Positions 22,652 through 33,930 are shown, counted from the stretch's first letter. The stretch is DNA of 64,000 nucleotides from Gonatopus flavifemur (GCA_018340375.1 JAFFJZ010000004.1:31098001-31162000); one strand, 5' to 3'. The notes: generated by a model not told the origin, from the letters alone. Numbers and translations are program-made.

Positions 22652-24141
22652 TGAGTGCTTCGTAATTTCGATTGAGCCGTTTGGTTCTTATGATTGCGCA
22701 GTTCGGTCTGTCCATATTCTACTGTTCACTTAGTGGTATCACTATTTATTTTTCTCCGTGCAAAGTGTGTCTAAATCTGCGTTTGAATACTGGCAGTACA
22801 AGGGTACTAACGTAGTGACTGTTCCAGTTTTGGACATTGTCTGCTACCATTTCATACATACAATTGAATCTATAACGTAGCACTGCCTCAACGCTACTAG
22901 TATCACCAGGAGATGCTCTTAGTAAAATGTTACCAAGTCGCTTCCATTCGCTCACACAAATTGAGCGCATATATACAAGAAATGTATAAATGGATGGTAG
23001 CACCGCTGCCAAAAGTACTGCCTTGATTCTGTTGGTTGGGTACTGGTAATTCTTGATGATTTTCACCATGAGTAATGGTGAGAACCATTGGATATTTTTT
23101 GAATGCGCGAAAAGAACAAAGACGTCCAAAATAAGTTATGAATCTATTGAAAATAGGAAAAGCAACGGGCTTTTCTATTGGAAATGAATTTTTGAACCTA
23201 ATTTTGACATCTCTGGGAAAACAAGATTTCTTGTAACAATCATCTCGATCAGCTAACGGAAACAACTGCAGCATTTATAACGCAGCAGTTATTCTTATTT
23301 TTTACCGAACTATATTTTTATCGTATATCAAATTACTATCCTGATAATATAGTAAAATTTTCTGACTGTTCACGGAAAAAGCGGTGCACAGAATAGAGTA
23401 TTTGTTTATTTGGAATATTTATTTCGCCGTATTCAAACAATGCGGTTATTCGAATTGGATAAGATTTATTTCAATTCAAATGAATTTTATTTCAACGAGA
23501 AAACAAATGTTTCAAAGAAGAGAAAATTTTCATTTCCCCCTGTTGGAATGACATTCATTTAAATCAAAAAATACTGTTTTTTTGTATAAAAAGCATAAGA
23601 TAGCTAAAGCGTTTATTTTTGTCGGGTGGTGAAAAACCATCAGTTCAAATAATTGTCATAAGAAGTGTTCTTTTAGAAAACTGTTTTTTGTCAGAACCAT
23701 CCAAGTAGATAAATTTTCTAAATCATATATCATTTATATAGAATTGTATTCAAATTATATATCAACTATACTTGAATTATATATAAATTTTATATAATTC
23801 AAAAAAGTTTTCCACTCACGCATATAAAGATGAACAGGCATTCAGACACAGAAACTGACGGAAACGAAACAAAAACTTTTCCCTGAAATTAAAAAGACAT
23901 TTTAACCATCTGATAATCCGAGTGAGAATTCATAACCCTAGTTGTGAATGTATCCAAAGTTTGAAAAAAGCAGTAAAATGTTTCATCTCTCTCTCTCTCC
24001 CTGTGATTTTATCTGAGTGCATTGCATAAAATATCTGCAACGTACCGAAACTTTGTACAAATCACATTGGGAATCATATTCCATGAAAGTTCCTCAAAAT
24101 CAGACTATTTTTGCTGAAGGGGTATAGCCACTGTAGAAGAT
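22652..24141. other. No recognised gene
   Basis: A 127-codon minus-strand frame (22746-23129) has no recognisable domain. Its 3' side ends in TTTTTCTCCGTGCA, an end sequence seen at several MITE edges in this window. A CT microsatellite lies at about 23986-24000. A very A+T-rich, ATATA-rich stretch occupies 23710-23810. Confidence 0.4.
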
Positions 24142-24797
24142 TCAAAATGAGGTGCATATTCATCATTTTTTTTTTCATAAAATTATTTATTTAAAAAAGT
24201 GATTATATATACATTTAGTACACATATCAAAGTAACAAAAAACATTTTTTTCAACAACAATAAAAGTACATGTGAACCTTGAAACGCGTTTTTCTCGGAA
24301 CTGATTGTTAAATTGGCTTTAAAAATCGCTTCAACAATTTTTGTCCGGTTGATTTCAAATTTGAAGAGCATCTTTCTGATACAATTTCGCAGAGTAACAT
24401 GTACAGATTTCTGGGAATATTGATGTCTTTAAAAATGGTGGACATTTGAAGTTAAAGGTCGAATTTTCGATGAAAAATTTTCGTATCAAAGTGCCCATAA
24501 AATAAAAAGTTGTTGATCAATCGAATATTCCTTACGTGTTTCTCTGCGACATTGTATTAAAAAGATGCTATTCAAATTTGGAGTCAATCGGACGAAAATT
24601 GTTGAAGCGATTTGTAAGGCCAATTCAAAAAGTGGTTTCGAGAAAAACGTGTTTACAGTTTCACATGTAATTTTGTTGTTGTTGAAAAATATGTTTCTTG
24701 TTACTTTGACATGTGTACTGAATGTGTATATAATCACTTTTCCGAATCAATAATTATTATATACAAAAAAAAATGATGAATATGCACCTCATTTTGA
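24142..24797. mobile_element. Fold-back element with ~254-bp arms
   Basis: The left arm (24142-24394) and right arm (24542-24797) are inverted copies starting TTCAAAATGAGGTGCATATT and ending at CTCTGCGA around a 147-bp centre. There is no coding capacity. A third, partial copy of the end lies at 48787-48910. Target duplications were not identified. Confidence 0.75.
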
Positions 24798-24817
24798 GCC
24801 CTCTAATTTTGATCACG

Positions 24818-25050
24818 CACAGAAAAACGGATTTCTCTTCACCCAAACAGTTGTTACTTGGATAGGTCAAAATAGATATTCTATTAACGAATGGATTATT
24901 TTTCTGGTACAAACGAAGTTTTGATTTGGAAAAAGGATTAGATAATAAATGTTTTACATGGATAACATATTTGTTTCTGTCGAAGGAATATTTATCTGAA
25001 CCTATTCAAATAACAATTCCTTAGGTTCAAAGAAATAGTTCTTTCTGTAC
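24818..25050. mobile_element. Palindromic MITE
   Basis: Ends CACAGAAAAACGGATTTCTC and, reversed, ACAGAAAGAACTATTTCTTT bracket an interior with AACAGTTGTTACTTGGATAG on the left and, reversed, GGAATTGTTATTTGAATAGG on the right. The element at 42545-42796 shares the inner motif GTTATTTGAATAGGT, so the two belong to one family. Confidence 0.6.
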
Positions 25051-25056
25051 AACATA

Positions 25057-26378
25057 CGAGGTGTGTTCAAAAAGTAAGGTGACTTTTCAAATTTCGCGGG
25101 CAACGTACTTTCGATTATCGATTTTTTTGTTTTGTTATGTTGGCACACTCTTCCCGAACATCTGTACCAAGTTTCAAGTGTATAGCATTTTTTGTTTGGT
25201 TGTGAGAGGCGTAAAGGTTATAAGTGTTTTGCGTGCTCGGCGATTTCTTGCTATCGAAAAATATGGATCAAAGGATTTGCATCAAATTTTGTGTAGAAAA
25301 TAAAATAAAGTGCTCCGAAACACTTAAAATGTTGACAGTAGCATACGGTGAAACTGTTCTGAGTAAAAAAAATGTTTACAAGTGGTACAAACTCTTCCAA
25401 GATGGCCGGGAAGATGCCAATGACGAGCCTCGCTCTGGACGCCCAAGCACGTCAACAACTGATGAAAACGTTCAAGCAGTGAAGAAAATTGTTTTGGAAA
25501 ATCGTCGAATCACTACCAGAGAAGTTGCTGAGGATGTTGGTTTATCGCTTGGCTCGTGCCATGAAATTTTTTCTAACGTTTTGGGCATGAGACGTGTGTC
25601 AGCGAAGTTTCTTCCGAAATTGCTAAATTTTGACCAAAAGAACCGTCGCATGAGCATCGCTCAAGAACTGTTGAATGACGTCAACGACGACCCAGATTTA
25701 CTCAAAAGGGTCATAACTGGTGACGAATCATGGGTATATGGTTATGATGTCGAAACCAAAGTCCAATCGTCCCAATGGAAGACCCCAGATGAGCCAAGAC
25801 CGAAAAAAGCACGCCAAGTTCGATCAAATGTCAAAGTTTTGCTCACTGTTTTCTTCGATTACCATGGCGTGGTGCATCAGGAGTTCTTACCATATGGCCG
25901 TACGGTCAATAAACAGTATTATCTTGAAGTTATGCGCCGTTTGCGAGAAGCAATACGAAGAAAACGTCCAGAATTGTGGAAAAATAATTCATGGCTTTTG
26001 CATCACGATAATGCCCCTGCTCACTCATCTTTGCTTGTGAGAGATTTTTTGGCCAAAAACAACACCACAATCATGCCTCAGCCACCATATTCACCGGATT
26101 TGGCCCCATGTGACTTTTTCTTGTTCCAAAAACTAAAGAGACCTATGAAAGGACGGAGATTTGCAACGATTGAAGAGATAAAGACTGCATCGCTGGAAGA
26201 GCTCAAGGCTATACCGAAAAGTGCTTATGAGAAGTGCTTTGAGGATTGGAAAGACCGTTGGCATAAGTGTATTGTATCTGAGGGGGATTACTTTGAAGGG
26301 GACAACATAAATATTGATAAATAAATAAATATTTTTTCTTAAAAATACAAAGTCACCTTACTTTTTGAACACACCTCG
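25057..26378 (+). mobile_element. Intact mariner element
   Basis: This 1,322-bp element has terminal inverted repeats that match perfectly over 30 bp (25057-25086 and 26349-26378, starting CGAGGTGTGTTCAAAAAGTA). TA flanks it on both sides (25055-25056 and 26379-26380). It contains one uninterrupted transposase gene. Perfect TIRs and an open reading frame point to a recent insertion that may still be mobile. Confidence 0.95.
25263..26324 (+). CDS. Mariner transposase, intact
   Basis: The enzyme excises and reinserts the surrounding element at TA dinucleotides. I chose the ATG at 25263 (MDQRICIKFCVENKIKCSET), giving 353 residues, the usual mariner length. An in-frame ATG 39 bases upstream adds residues unlike the family. 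Residues 1-100 form paired helix-turn-helix DNA-binding segments, with the linker DEPRSGRPSTS between them. The catalytic triad is complete with mariner DD34D spacing: TGDESWVYGYD near residue 155, HHDNAPAHSS near 248 and YSPDLAPCDFFLF near 283. The WVPHEL-type linker is not obvious. The subfamily is perhaps vertumnana-like, judged from memory only. Confidence 0.93.
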   Translation: MDQRICIKFCVENKIKCSETLKMLTVAYGETVLSKKNVYKWYKLFQDGREDANDEPRSGRPSTSTTDENVQAVKKIVLENRRITTREVAEDVGLSLGSCHEIFSNVLGMRRVSAKFLPKLLNFDQKNRRMSIAQELLNDVNDDPDLLKRVITGDESWVYGYDVETKVQSSQWKTPDEPRPKKARQVRSNVKVLLTVFFDYHGVVHQEFLPYGRTVNKQYYLEVMRRLREAIRRKRPELWKNNSWLLHHDNAPAHSSLLVRDFLAKNNTTIMPQPPYSPDLAPCDFFLFQKLKRPMKGRRFATIEEIKTASLEELKAIPKSAYEKCFEDWKDRWHKCIVSEGDYFEGDNINIDK

Positions 26379-26380
26379 TA

Positions 26381-26642
26381 CACTGAAAAAAAGGCTGGTA
26401 ACAGTTATCAAATGATATTTTTGAATATGACCAATCAAATATTCGATAACATTAATCGAGTATTCAATAATGTTCATAAATTATGTTTATAATTATCGAA
26501 TATTCAATGATGTTTATGAATCATGTTGATAATTATCGAATATTTGATAGATATTATTGATATTTAATTAATGTTATCGAATATTTGATTGGTCATATTC
26601 AAGAATATCTTTTGATAACTGTGACCTGCCTTTTTTTCAGTG
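26381..26642. mobile_element. Palindromic MITE, TA-flanked (copy 1)
   Basis: Ends CACTGAAAAAAAGGC and, reversed, CACTGAAAAAAAGGC frame inverted repeats (AACAGTTATCAAATGATATT on the left and, reversed, CACAGTTATCAAAAGATATT on the right). TA flanks both sides. There is no coding capacity. The left TA is shared with the mariner that abuts it. Copy 2 is at 45444-45649. Confidence 0.85.
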
Positions 26643-26996
26643 TATTTTGCCACTAAAATGGATCATATGAAATTGAATGTTCATCACCTAAATAGTGGTA
26701 TGGCTAATCAGATAAGAGAACGGCTCCGTCAATATGCGTATTGAAGTGAAAAAATTGATTGATTTCATCAATTAATATTTTCCAAACGCTGAATTGAAAA
26801 AAAGAGGACAAAAGAGAACATTCGGCGAAGAAAAAAGAGAAAGAAAGATCTAAGGTGAAAAAGAGGACATGTTCTCTAAAAACGAGATATTCTGGCAATC
26901 CTACCAGTCTGTATATGGATGACTATTTCCGGAGTAGAAGTTACTCCGTTTGAATACTGTGTAGCAATGTTTAAAAAAGATTCACTTTGTAAGGAG

Positions 26997-27881
26997 TAGA
27001 CATCGGATTATATGCATTTGCATATGTGCATATGCAAAACGCATATAATGACTTTTTCATACAATTTTGCATATAATGATATTTTTTCGTTGATAGTGCG
27101 TATTTTAGTGTAAAATGTCGAGAATTTCCGAAATTGAAGAAATGAATAGTGGATTGGAACAATAAACGGAATTTTCAACTTTGAAGCATCATCAAATTCT
27201 TTTCCTAAGAGATTCTTCATAGTTGTGTTCTGGAAACTTTACTGTCAGACCCCAAGGTTTCAATGCAGCAGGGTCGTGAACTGAATTATCGTAATGAAAA
27301 TAATAGAAGAAGATGCACATCTGATACGCGCACTTCCAGAATCATTCTCGATTGAAATCCGAAATAAATTAGACACTGTGTTTTCAAAAAATCCAAGTTT
27401 CAAAGTGCTCGAACAAGTGAATTCTTATATTAACGGGACAAATCAAATTTTCCCTGAAATGATTCCTATGGAAATGGCACCATATCTCAAATTCTGTCTG
27501 ATGACATCAGTAGATGTAGAACACTCATTTCCGGCTTATAACTTGATACTTAACGACAAGCGTCACAAATTTCAAATAGAAAATTTGGAAAGATACATAG
27601 TAGTATATTTTCATATAAATTAAAATTCATAATTTGGGATCGATGCTCTGGACACAATTGTATTCTTGAATTTTTATTTTCTAAAGTACTTATATTGTGC
27701 AATTTGCGGAGATTGATTTGATTTATGAAGCTGAGATTTAATATTTGAGCAATAAAATGTTGATTGCAAATCAAATTGTGACTTTTTCATTAGTGCATAT
27801 TTGATGCATATTTTGTTCTTTATTCGTGCATATTTGCATGCATATTTTGGCATTTTGATAGTGCATATAATCCGATGTCTA
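26997..27881 (+). mobile_element. Deleted hAT element
   Basis: TIRs TAGACATCGGATTATATGC and, reversed, TAGACATCGGATTATATGC match at both ends. They are flanked by 8-mers gtaaggag (26989-26996) and gtgaggag (27882-27889), a 7/8 match to the 8-bp hAT target duplication. Subterminal sequence is rich in GCATAT words. The 885-bp copy keeps only the 3' end of the transposase. It interrupts an older repeat whose parts (26905-26996 and 27890-27980) include CGGAGTAGAAGTTACTC; a second copy of that repeat lies near 28000-28095. Confidence 0.88.
27294..27623 (+). pseudogene. hAT transposase C-terminal fragment
   Basis: The 109-codon frame ends with a recognisable hAT dimerisation domain: LMTSVDVEHSFPAYNLILND then KRHKFQIENLERYIVVY, matching the family pattern (T)S.DVERSFS.YK.IL..(K/R)R. 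In the intact enzyme this C-terminal domain mediates oligomerisation. The BED zinc finger and the catalytic core are absent, so it is an internal-deletion derivative. It lies in the same orientation as its TIR-defined element. Confidence 0.8.
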
Positions 27882-28113
27882 GTGAGGAGTAAGCCATGCT
27901 AAAAATACCGTAGGAGTTATCAAAAAATGTTAACTAATGTTATGAAATAAAATATACTCCTTTATTTTTCTCCGTGCACCAAGAAAAATTAGGAGTAACC
28001 GTTATTCCAATTGTCCCTGTATGAATTACTATTTTCGGAGTAGAAGTTACTCAATTGGAGTACTCTGTACCAACGTTCGACAAAGATTCAGTTTCCAGCG
28101 AAACCAAATCCTT

Positions 28114-28280
28114 GTTGGAATGATCGCAAAGAAACTTTTCGGTTGGTTGAAATGAAATTTGTTTAGGATAAATGAAGTTTATGTCTGTGAGAAATTGTTA
28201 ATTTTTGTGAACCGAATTTTGTTCATATCAAAAAAATGTTATTCCGGCTAACCAAGAAGTTTCTTCGCGTTCATTCCAAC
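28114..28280. mobile_element. 167-bp palindromic MITE
   Basis: GTTGGAATGATCGCAAAGAA on the left pairs with, reversed, GTTGGAATGAACGCGAAGAA on the right, and the similarity continues through GGTTGG. There is no coding capacity. The target duplication is not clear. Confidence 0.65.
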
Positions 28281-29940
28281 TAAAATTTTGTTCCACTAGA
28301 ACAAACTGTGAGATTCAGTGAAGCGTGTTATTGAACTAGCGGCAGCGTAGGAATGCTTCAGATGACTTCTATCACATCTTTCCCACCACAAATCGTTCTA
28401 GTAATCCTGTAGTCTCACACGAAGCTCTACTAAGCCTAACAGGTCTTCCAAAAAGACCGGGTGGAGCCTTGCAAGGTTTACAAAATGATCACAGTGATTT
28501 CTACTAGGGTTACAACCTTTCTATCCACTCTTCAATTACGCTTCCATGAGTACAGCGCGGAATACTCTAAATGTGCCACTTAATGCTCAGTTTATGTTGA
28601 AATTCACATCCCAAATATTTCATTATTACGTCCCAGACGTTTTCTAATACATGCCTCCCTACCGCCAGGGTATTGTGTTCAACATTCACTTATGCAATAA
28701 CTAAATTCTTCATATACGTTCACTACTTCAAGAGGTGACTGCCGTTGAGTTTTGAAAAAGTAATCATACCCTTTCATATCAAGCGACCCGATGCTGCAAA
28801 ATGGAGAATGCTTACGAGAAAAAGATCCGAATAACTCGAGCCAGTAGGACAGGAATATTACACAATGGATTCTATTCCAAAGTTTTTCCCCTTTCTGAGA
28901 AGAGGAGTTCAATGGATTTACTGTAAACGAGATTTTGGTGAAAAACCTGGTTATTCGCAACATGTAAAATTCTGTTCCTATGCAGACAGGAGTGTCGAGA
29001 AACCGTGTCTAAAGATTTCAGTATTGAGTGATTTTGGGGTGACGAAAAAAGAATTTGATCGCGTCAAATAAATAATTGTTCGTTCTCTATCCAATGAATA
29101 TTTGGATGAAATATTCATTTTATCAATCAAATCACCTCATGTGAGATAAATGAACAAGGTTTGATTTCAATGATAATATCCACCTACCTATCCAACTAAA
29201 TATTTATTGTACAGAGGTCAGAATCGATGGGTTTTTTCAACCAGGGATTTGAAATTCTAAAAATAGTGAAGATTCAATTATCCTATTTTTCAATGTTCTT
29301 TCTTGTCGTTAAATTTAGTACCCAAGATGTTTGGTACCAATCTTCCTCAAAGTTACAGCTCAAAATATTTAGTTCTAAAGGTCACTCAAAATTTATGCCT
29401 ATTTGTACATTCATTGCTTTTGATGTTTTCGAACAGAAACTCGAAAATTATAAGAAAAATAAGATTCCCAGAATTTATGAAATTAAATTGAGTTCCACTT
29501 AATTGAGTCAATTTCATTTTCCCGATGAATATGATTCATTTATCAGGAAAATTTATATTCTTGTGACGTATAGAATTTCTTCTTCATCTTCACTGTTAGA
29601 AAAATTCTTGAATTTAATACGAAATTCTTTATGGAGTACCATATTTTCATATTGAATTCAATAATAGTTCTTGAATTTGATATTGATGATGAAATTCCAA
29701 AATTTCTTTCTGAAATGTAACAATTGTTCATTATATTTCACAAATATATTATTACAATTAGGAACAAAATTATCGACATTGAGAAAAAATTCTCAACATC
29801 AAGAATTATATTATTGAATTCAATATTTTATTATGAAATTTAATAAAATGATTATGTAAAAAACTTCATAATATTCTTATGAAGTTTCAGGCAGATTTTT
29901 CTAACAGTGTTGTGGTATATTCCTATCCATTAGGGTAGTA
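28281..29940. other. No recognised gene
   Basis: Open frames at 28679-28963 (-), 28865-29071 (+) and 29227-29502 (+) show no domain I recognise. The remainder is A+T-rich, with AATTCAA/TTGAATT words near 29600-29850. Nothing can be assigned. Confidence 0.4.
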
Positions 29941-29954
29941 GCCCTAGTGAAAAT

Positions 29955-30515
29955 CGAGGATAGAAATGGATAGAAAAATTCGTATTCGCTTCTATCCACT
30001 TTCGACGTCATTTTCTGCACCACTTTTGGGCATTGACCTGGATAGAAATTTGTTTTATCCATTTCAATCCATAAAAATGGATTAGAAAAAGTGAGGATCG
30101 GGAATAGAAATGGATAAGGAAATTTGTATTCATTCCTACCCACTTTCAATGTCATTTTCTTCACCACTTTTGAACATTGACCTGGATAGAAATTTGGTTT
30201 ATCCATTTCATTCCATAAAAATGGATTAGGGAAAGTGTCCATACACCAGAAGAGTCCCTACGAAGAGCTCCCATTATGACAGTAAACATGAATTCATTAT
30301 GAATACTTTGAATTCAAATTGAATTCTTGATGAACAACTTACTGTCTTCAAGAATTCAAACGGGTTATTTTTGCTGTCTGGGTAAGGATCGAAAATAGGA
30401 ATGAATAAGGAAATTTGTATTCATTCCCACCCACTTTCAATGTCATTTTCTGCACCACTTTTTGACATGGGGCCTGAATAGGGATTTTTTGTATCCGCTT
30501 TGATGCATGAAAATG
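29955..30515. repeat. ~144-bp tandem repeat, three copies
   Basis: Copies start at about 29961 and 30105 (period 144). A third, at about 30396, is displaced by an insertion. Shared phrases include CACTTTCAATGTCATTTTCT, GCACCACTTTT and GACCTGGATAGAAATTTG. Confidence 0.75.
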
Positions 30516-30519
30516 AATT

Positions 30520-30990
30520 ATAGTTTAATTGGGTTTCCATTTGAATTGAACATTATTTGAATGTCGCTTTATATTTCAATTGTAATAAGATTCCTTCATC
30601 TTTTTCTATCCCAAAAAATGGATTCAAGTGTACATCTGTTCATGCATTCTAATCTTCAATAAAATATGAATTCACTCTATCCATTTCAATATATCAAAAT
30701 GATTTAGAGTTGATTATGATCTTCAATGAGGATTGAATACAATTCTGAATGCCACTTTATCTGTCGATTGTAATAAGATGCTTTTACCTTATTCAATCCC
30801 AAAAAATGGATTCCAGTGTACATCTGTTGATTTATTCTGATCTCCAATAAAATATGAATCCGTTCAATCCATTTCAATACATAGAAATGAATTGGAGTTA
30901 TTTATGATTTTCAATGAGGAATAAATCCCATTCTGAATGTCACTTAATCTTGCGATTGTAATGAAATATCTTTATTCTATCCAATCCCGG
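30520..30990. repeat. 188-bp tandem repeat
   Basis: The phrase TGTAATAAGAT near 30583 recurs near 30771 and 30959, giving two periods of 188 bp. TGGATTCAAGTGTACATCTG and CAATAAAATATGAAT recur in register. Confidence 0.8.
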
Positions 30991-31019
30991 AAGATGGATT
31001 GAACAAAATATATGTGGAT

Positions 31020-31910
31020 TAATTCTGATTATCAATTTGGAGATTGAAATGGATAGGGGATGAAAAATGATTGAAACGGATTCAATGTCTATACCGTGAT
31101 CAGTATAAAAATGGATTGAATTATCGCAACTTGAAAATTCATTACATGTAATAGAAATTATATCCCAAATTTAGCATTGAGAAGGATTAAAAATTCAAAT
31201 GGATAATAATGTATTAAATATTGTTACCCTTTCATGAATACACTTATATCGTAATGAAGTCCGTATTGGATTGAATGGGTTTTTCAGGTCAGTGGAATCC
31301 ATACAGATTGTCGGTTTTAAAGGATTCAATTGGAAAAGAATCGTATTTCGAATCTGAAATTGAAATAAATAGGGGTTGAAGAATTAGTGAAACGGATTCA
31401 ATGTCTATACCGTGATCAGTATAAAAATGGATTGAATTATCGCGACTTGAAAATTCATTAGACGAATCAGAAATTATATATTCCGGATTCAGTACTGAAA
31501 AGGACGAAGATTCGACTGGATAATAATGTATTAAATTTTGTTACCCTTTCATGAATACACTTATATCGTAATGAAGTTCGGATTGAATTGGACAAGATTT
31601 TCATATCACTTGGAATCCATACAGATTATCGGTTTTGAGGGATTCAATTAGAAAAGAATCGTATTTCGAATCTGAGATTGGAATGGATAGGGGTTGAAGA
31701 ATGAGTGAAACGGATTCAATGTCTATACCGTAATCAGTATAAAAATGGATTGAATTATCCCGACTTGAAAATTCATTACATGTTATAGAAATTATATCCC
31801 AAATTTAGCATTGAGAAGGATTAAAAATTCGAATGGATAAAAATGTATTAAATTTCCTTACACTTTCATGAATACAATTATATTGGAATCAAATTCGGAA
31901 TGCATTGGAT
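31020..31910. repeat. ~317-bp tandem repeat, about 2.8 copies
   Basis: TTCAATGTCTATACCGT occurs at 31081, 31397 and 31715, so the unit is 316-318 bp. CCCTTTCATGAATACACTTA also recurs in register. Copies are similar, with scattered substitutions. Confidence 0.85.
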
Positions 31911-32023
31911 AGACTTTTCACTTTTCTTGGAATAGACGTCATAGAAATAGATTCGAATGGATTCAGAAGGATAGATTTCCAATCCATTCCAATCCATCCC
32001 TTTTCTCCATTTTCACTAGGAAG

Positions 32024-33339
32024 TCTGGTAATTTTAGTTGAAAGGATCGAATTTTTTTATTTTGATCACAAAGTGATAACGAATGCGGTGTATGGAGAGG
32101 TGGAAGGCTTATTGTACGCACCAGGGATGGACGATTGGTGTGAGTATGATTGTTTTGTACAATCAATCCATAAAAACTTCAAACGTGATTTTCTCTGAAC
32201 AACAGTTTATAGTCTGCGAACTTTATAAAAAAATTTCTATTCAACCGAATGGGATATGGATGAATGAAGTTCTCTATTCAACCGAATGAAATTTGGATAT
32301 GTTATTCTACTTATTAATATCTGCCACAGAAACTGGGATGTTTTTATCATCTCTAATTTTCCATTTTCCAGCCCGATTTCCACTGAAAAAAAGTAAATTT
32401 TTTTCCAAATCCGCCATTCTGTTATTTTTCAACGAAATTATCTAATCCTAGTTCCGACCAGAATGGCAAGCTTCCCAAACAATAATCTTTTTGATTTTTC
32501 CATTCCAATTGTTCTGGAGCGGCACGATCCCGTTGGTCAGACACCCACCTTGTTTTTAAGGGCTCACTTTTATGCTAAAAATCGTTCACAATAAATTATG
32601 AAGAAAAGTTTTTTTGTACACTATTATTTATACTTAATAATTTATCAAAACATCAAACCGATTGAAGTTTATTTTCTCCAAAAAAACCTCCACAAAAGTC
32701 TCAAAAAACGTGCAAGTTACTAGACTACTCCCTCAGGATGCTAATTCGAAGTAATAGGTTATATTGAATGTTAATATGAATTTTTGAATCAAAAACATCA
32801 AGAGCAATGAATTGAAAAATGTTCATAAATTCTAAGCGACCTTCAAAAATGAATATTCTCAAGTGTCCTTGTTAGGAAGTCACTATTTTTTGGATACTAC
32901 ATTTTATCGCAACGAGAGAAAGAATTGTGAGATGAAAGAAATGAATTTTGATTATTTAAAATGTTTTCAAAATCATAAGCGCCTCCTGAACAATTTTTTC
33001 CTAAACTGATCCTTTGAGAGGACTCTCAAAACATAACAATTCAACATATTTCCATACGAGATACGAAAACAAAAAATTGTCGGTTTTTTGTGCCTTCCAA
33101 TTTAAGACGTTATGCACATTGTATCTATACTGAATAAGGTGAAGTTTTTAACCAATATTTGGAATATTTTCCAACGTGAGAAATGATCATGAATTTGTAT
33201 GCACAGACGAGTGGGTTGAAGTTCACTACAATCTTCGAATTTTGTGGCAAATTAGTCTGTGAGAACGTTGTATTCCACGAGGGACGAAATACGTATATCG
33301 TTCGGTTCATCGTAATAAAGTGACGTGTTCCGCCAGCTA
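32024..33339. other. No recognised gene
   Basis: A 97-codon frame (31905-32198) is partly composed of repeat sequence and shows no domain. The rest is A+T-rich and featureless by eye up to the MPC2-like promoter. Confidence 0.4.
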
Positions 33340-33480
33340 ACGTGACCTAGACACAGAAGTCTCTAGGTTACGATATGAGTGGGTCGAACAGCGGGGCGGG
33401 GCGGTGAGGAGAGGAAGATAGGTAATCGCAAGAGCGCGGGAACCAATCGTGTCACTTGGTGCTCTTAAGCTTGTGTGTAT
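33340..33480 (+). promoter_or_regulatory. Promoter region of the MPC2-like gene
   Basis: A locally GC-rich island stands out from the A+T-rich surroundings. It holds a double GC box (GCGGGGCGGGGCGG, 33391-33404), an E2F-like GCGCGGGAA (33434-33442) and a CCAAT box (33443-33447), about 120-200 bp upstream of the start codon. An inverted repeat CGTGACCTAGA/TCTAGGTTACG flanks 33357. No TATA box is evident, so this resembles a housekeeping promoter. Use of each site is inferred from motif and position. Confidence 0.55.
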
Positions 33481-33596
33481 GGATCGAGTTTTCCTTCCTC
33501 GTTCCGTACATTCATCTTTGATTTTGATTCCTATCACTCTATAATTGAAGTAGTGTGTTGTGTACGTTCAATTTTATTCACATTTCATTTTCTACA

Positions 33597-33681
33597 ATGT
33601 CTCTTGTGTATAAAAATTCTATGCAAGTCATTGGGAAACTTGTGCCAGAAAAATTGCAGCCTTTGTGGAATCATCCTGCTG
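33597..33681 (+). CDS. MPC2: MPC2-like mitochondrial pyruvate carrier, exon 1
   Basis: MPC2 forms a heterodimer with MPC1 in the inner mitochondrial membrane and imports pyruvate into the matrix. This exon encodes MSLVYKNSMQVI then GKLVPEKLQPLWNHPAG. The PEKLQPLWNHPAG stretch closely matches the conserved N-terminal segment of animal MPC2 (PEKLRPLYNHPAG), not MPC1. The ATG at 33597 is the only one in frame close to the promoter and opens the conserved block without excess residues. The exon ends G|GTTAGTGAG after the first base of the glycine codon (phase 1). The complementary second exon is at 54845-54885, and together they give 42 of the usual 120-130 residues. The rest lies outside the window. 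Confidence 0.88.
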
Positions 33682-33930
33682 GTTAGTGAGTGGTTAATGC
33701 ATGAATGAATACGTAGTGGGATTGTATAGTGGTATTTCACATCATAATGTTATGCGCGCGCAATGAACTATAGCAGAATACCTTACTGGAATCAGTGAAA
33801 ACGTGTTCAAGATCATTTTTCAACAATTTGTAGAATGAAAAAGGAATTGTCCGAGAAATAATATGTGATAATAGCTAGTGTTATATCTTGTATGTAACGA
33901 AGATATCAGTTTGATTTTGAATCGTTTGAT

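Larger units (their letters stand above)
29941..32023. mobile_element. Non-coding element built of nested tandem arrays
   Basis: The left edge reads CCCTAGTGAAAATCGAGGAT (from 29943) and the right edge, reversed, reads CCTAGTGAAAATGGAGAAAA (ending near 32023), so the whole 2.1 kb appears to be one unit with short terminal inverted repeats. Inside are three consecutive tandem arrays with different unit lengths, all built from words such as AATGGATAG and ATCCATTTCAAT. There is no coding capacity. An unrelated 150-bp segment (30238-30385) interrupts the first array. The superfamily is unknown. Confidence 0.6.

Noticed and set aside
25472..25657. Minus-strand frame within the mariner
   Set aside because: Antisense shadow of the intact transposase.
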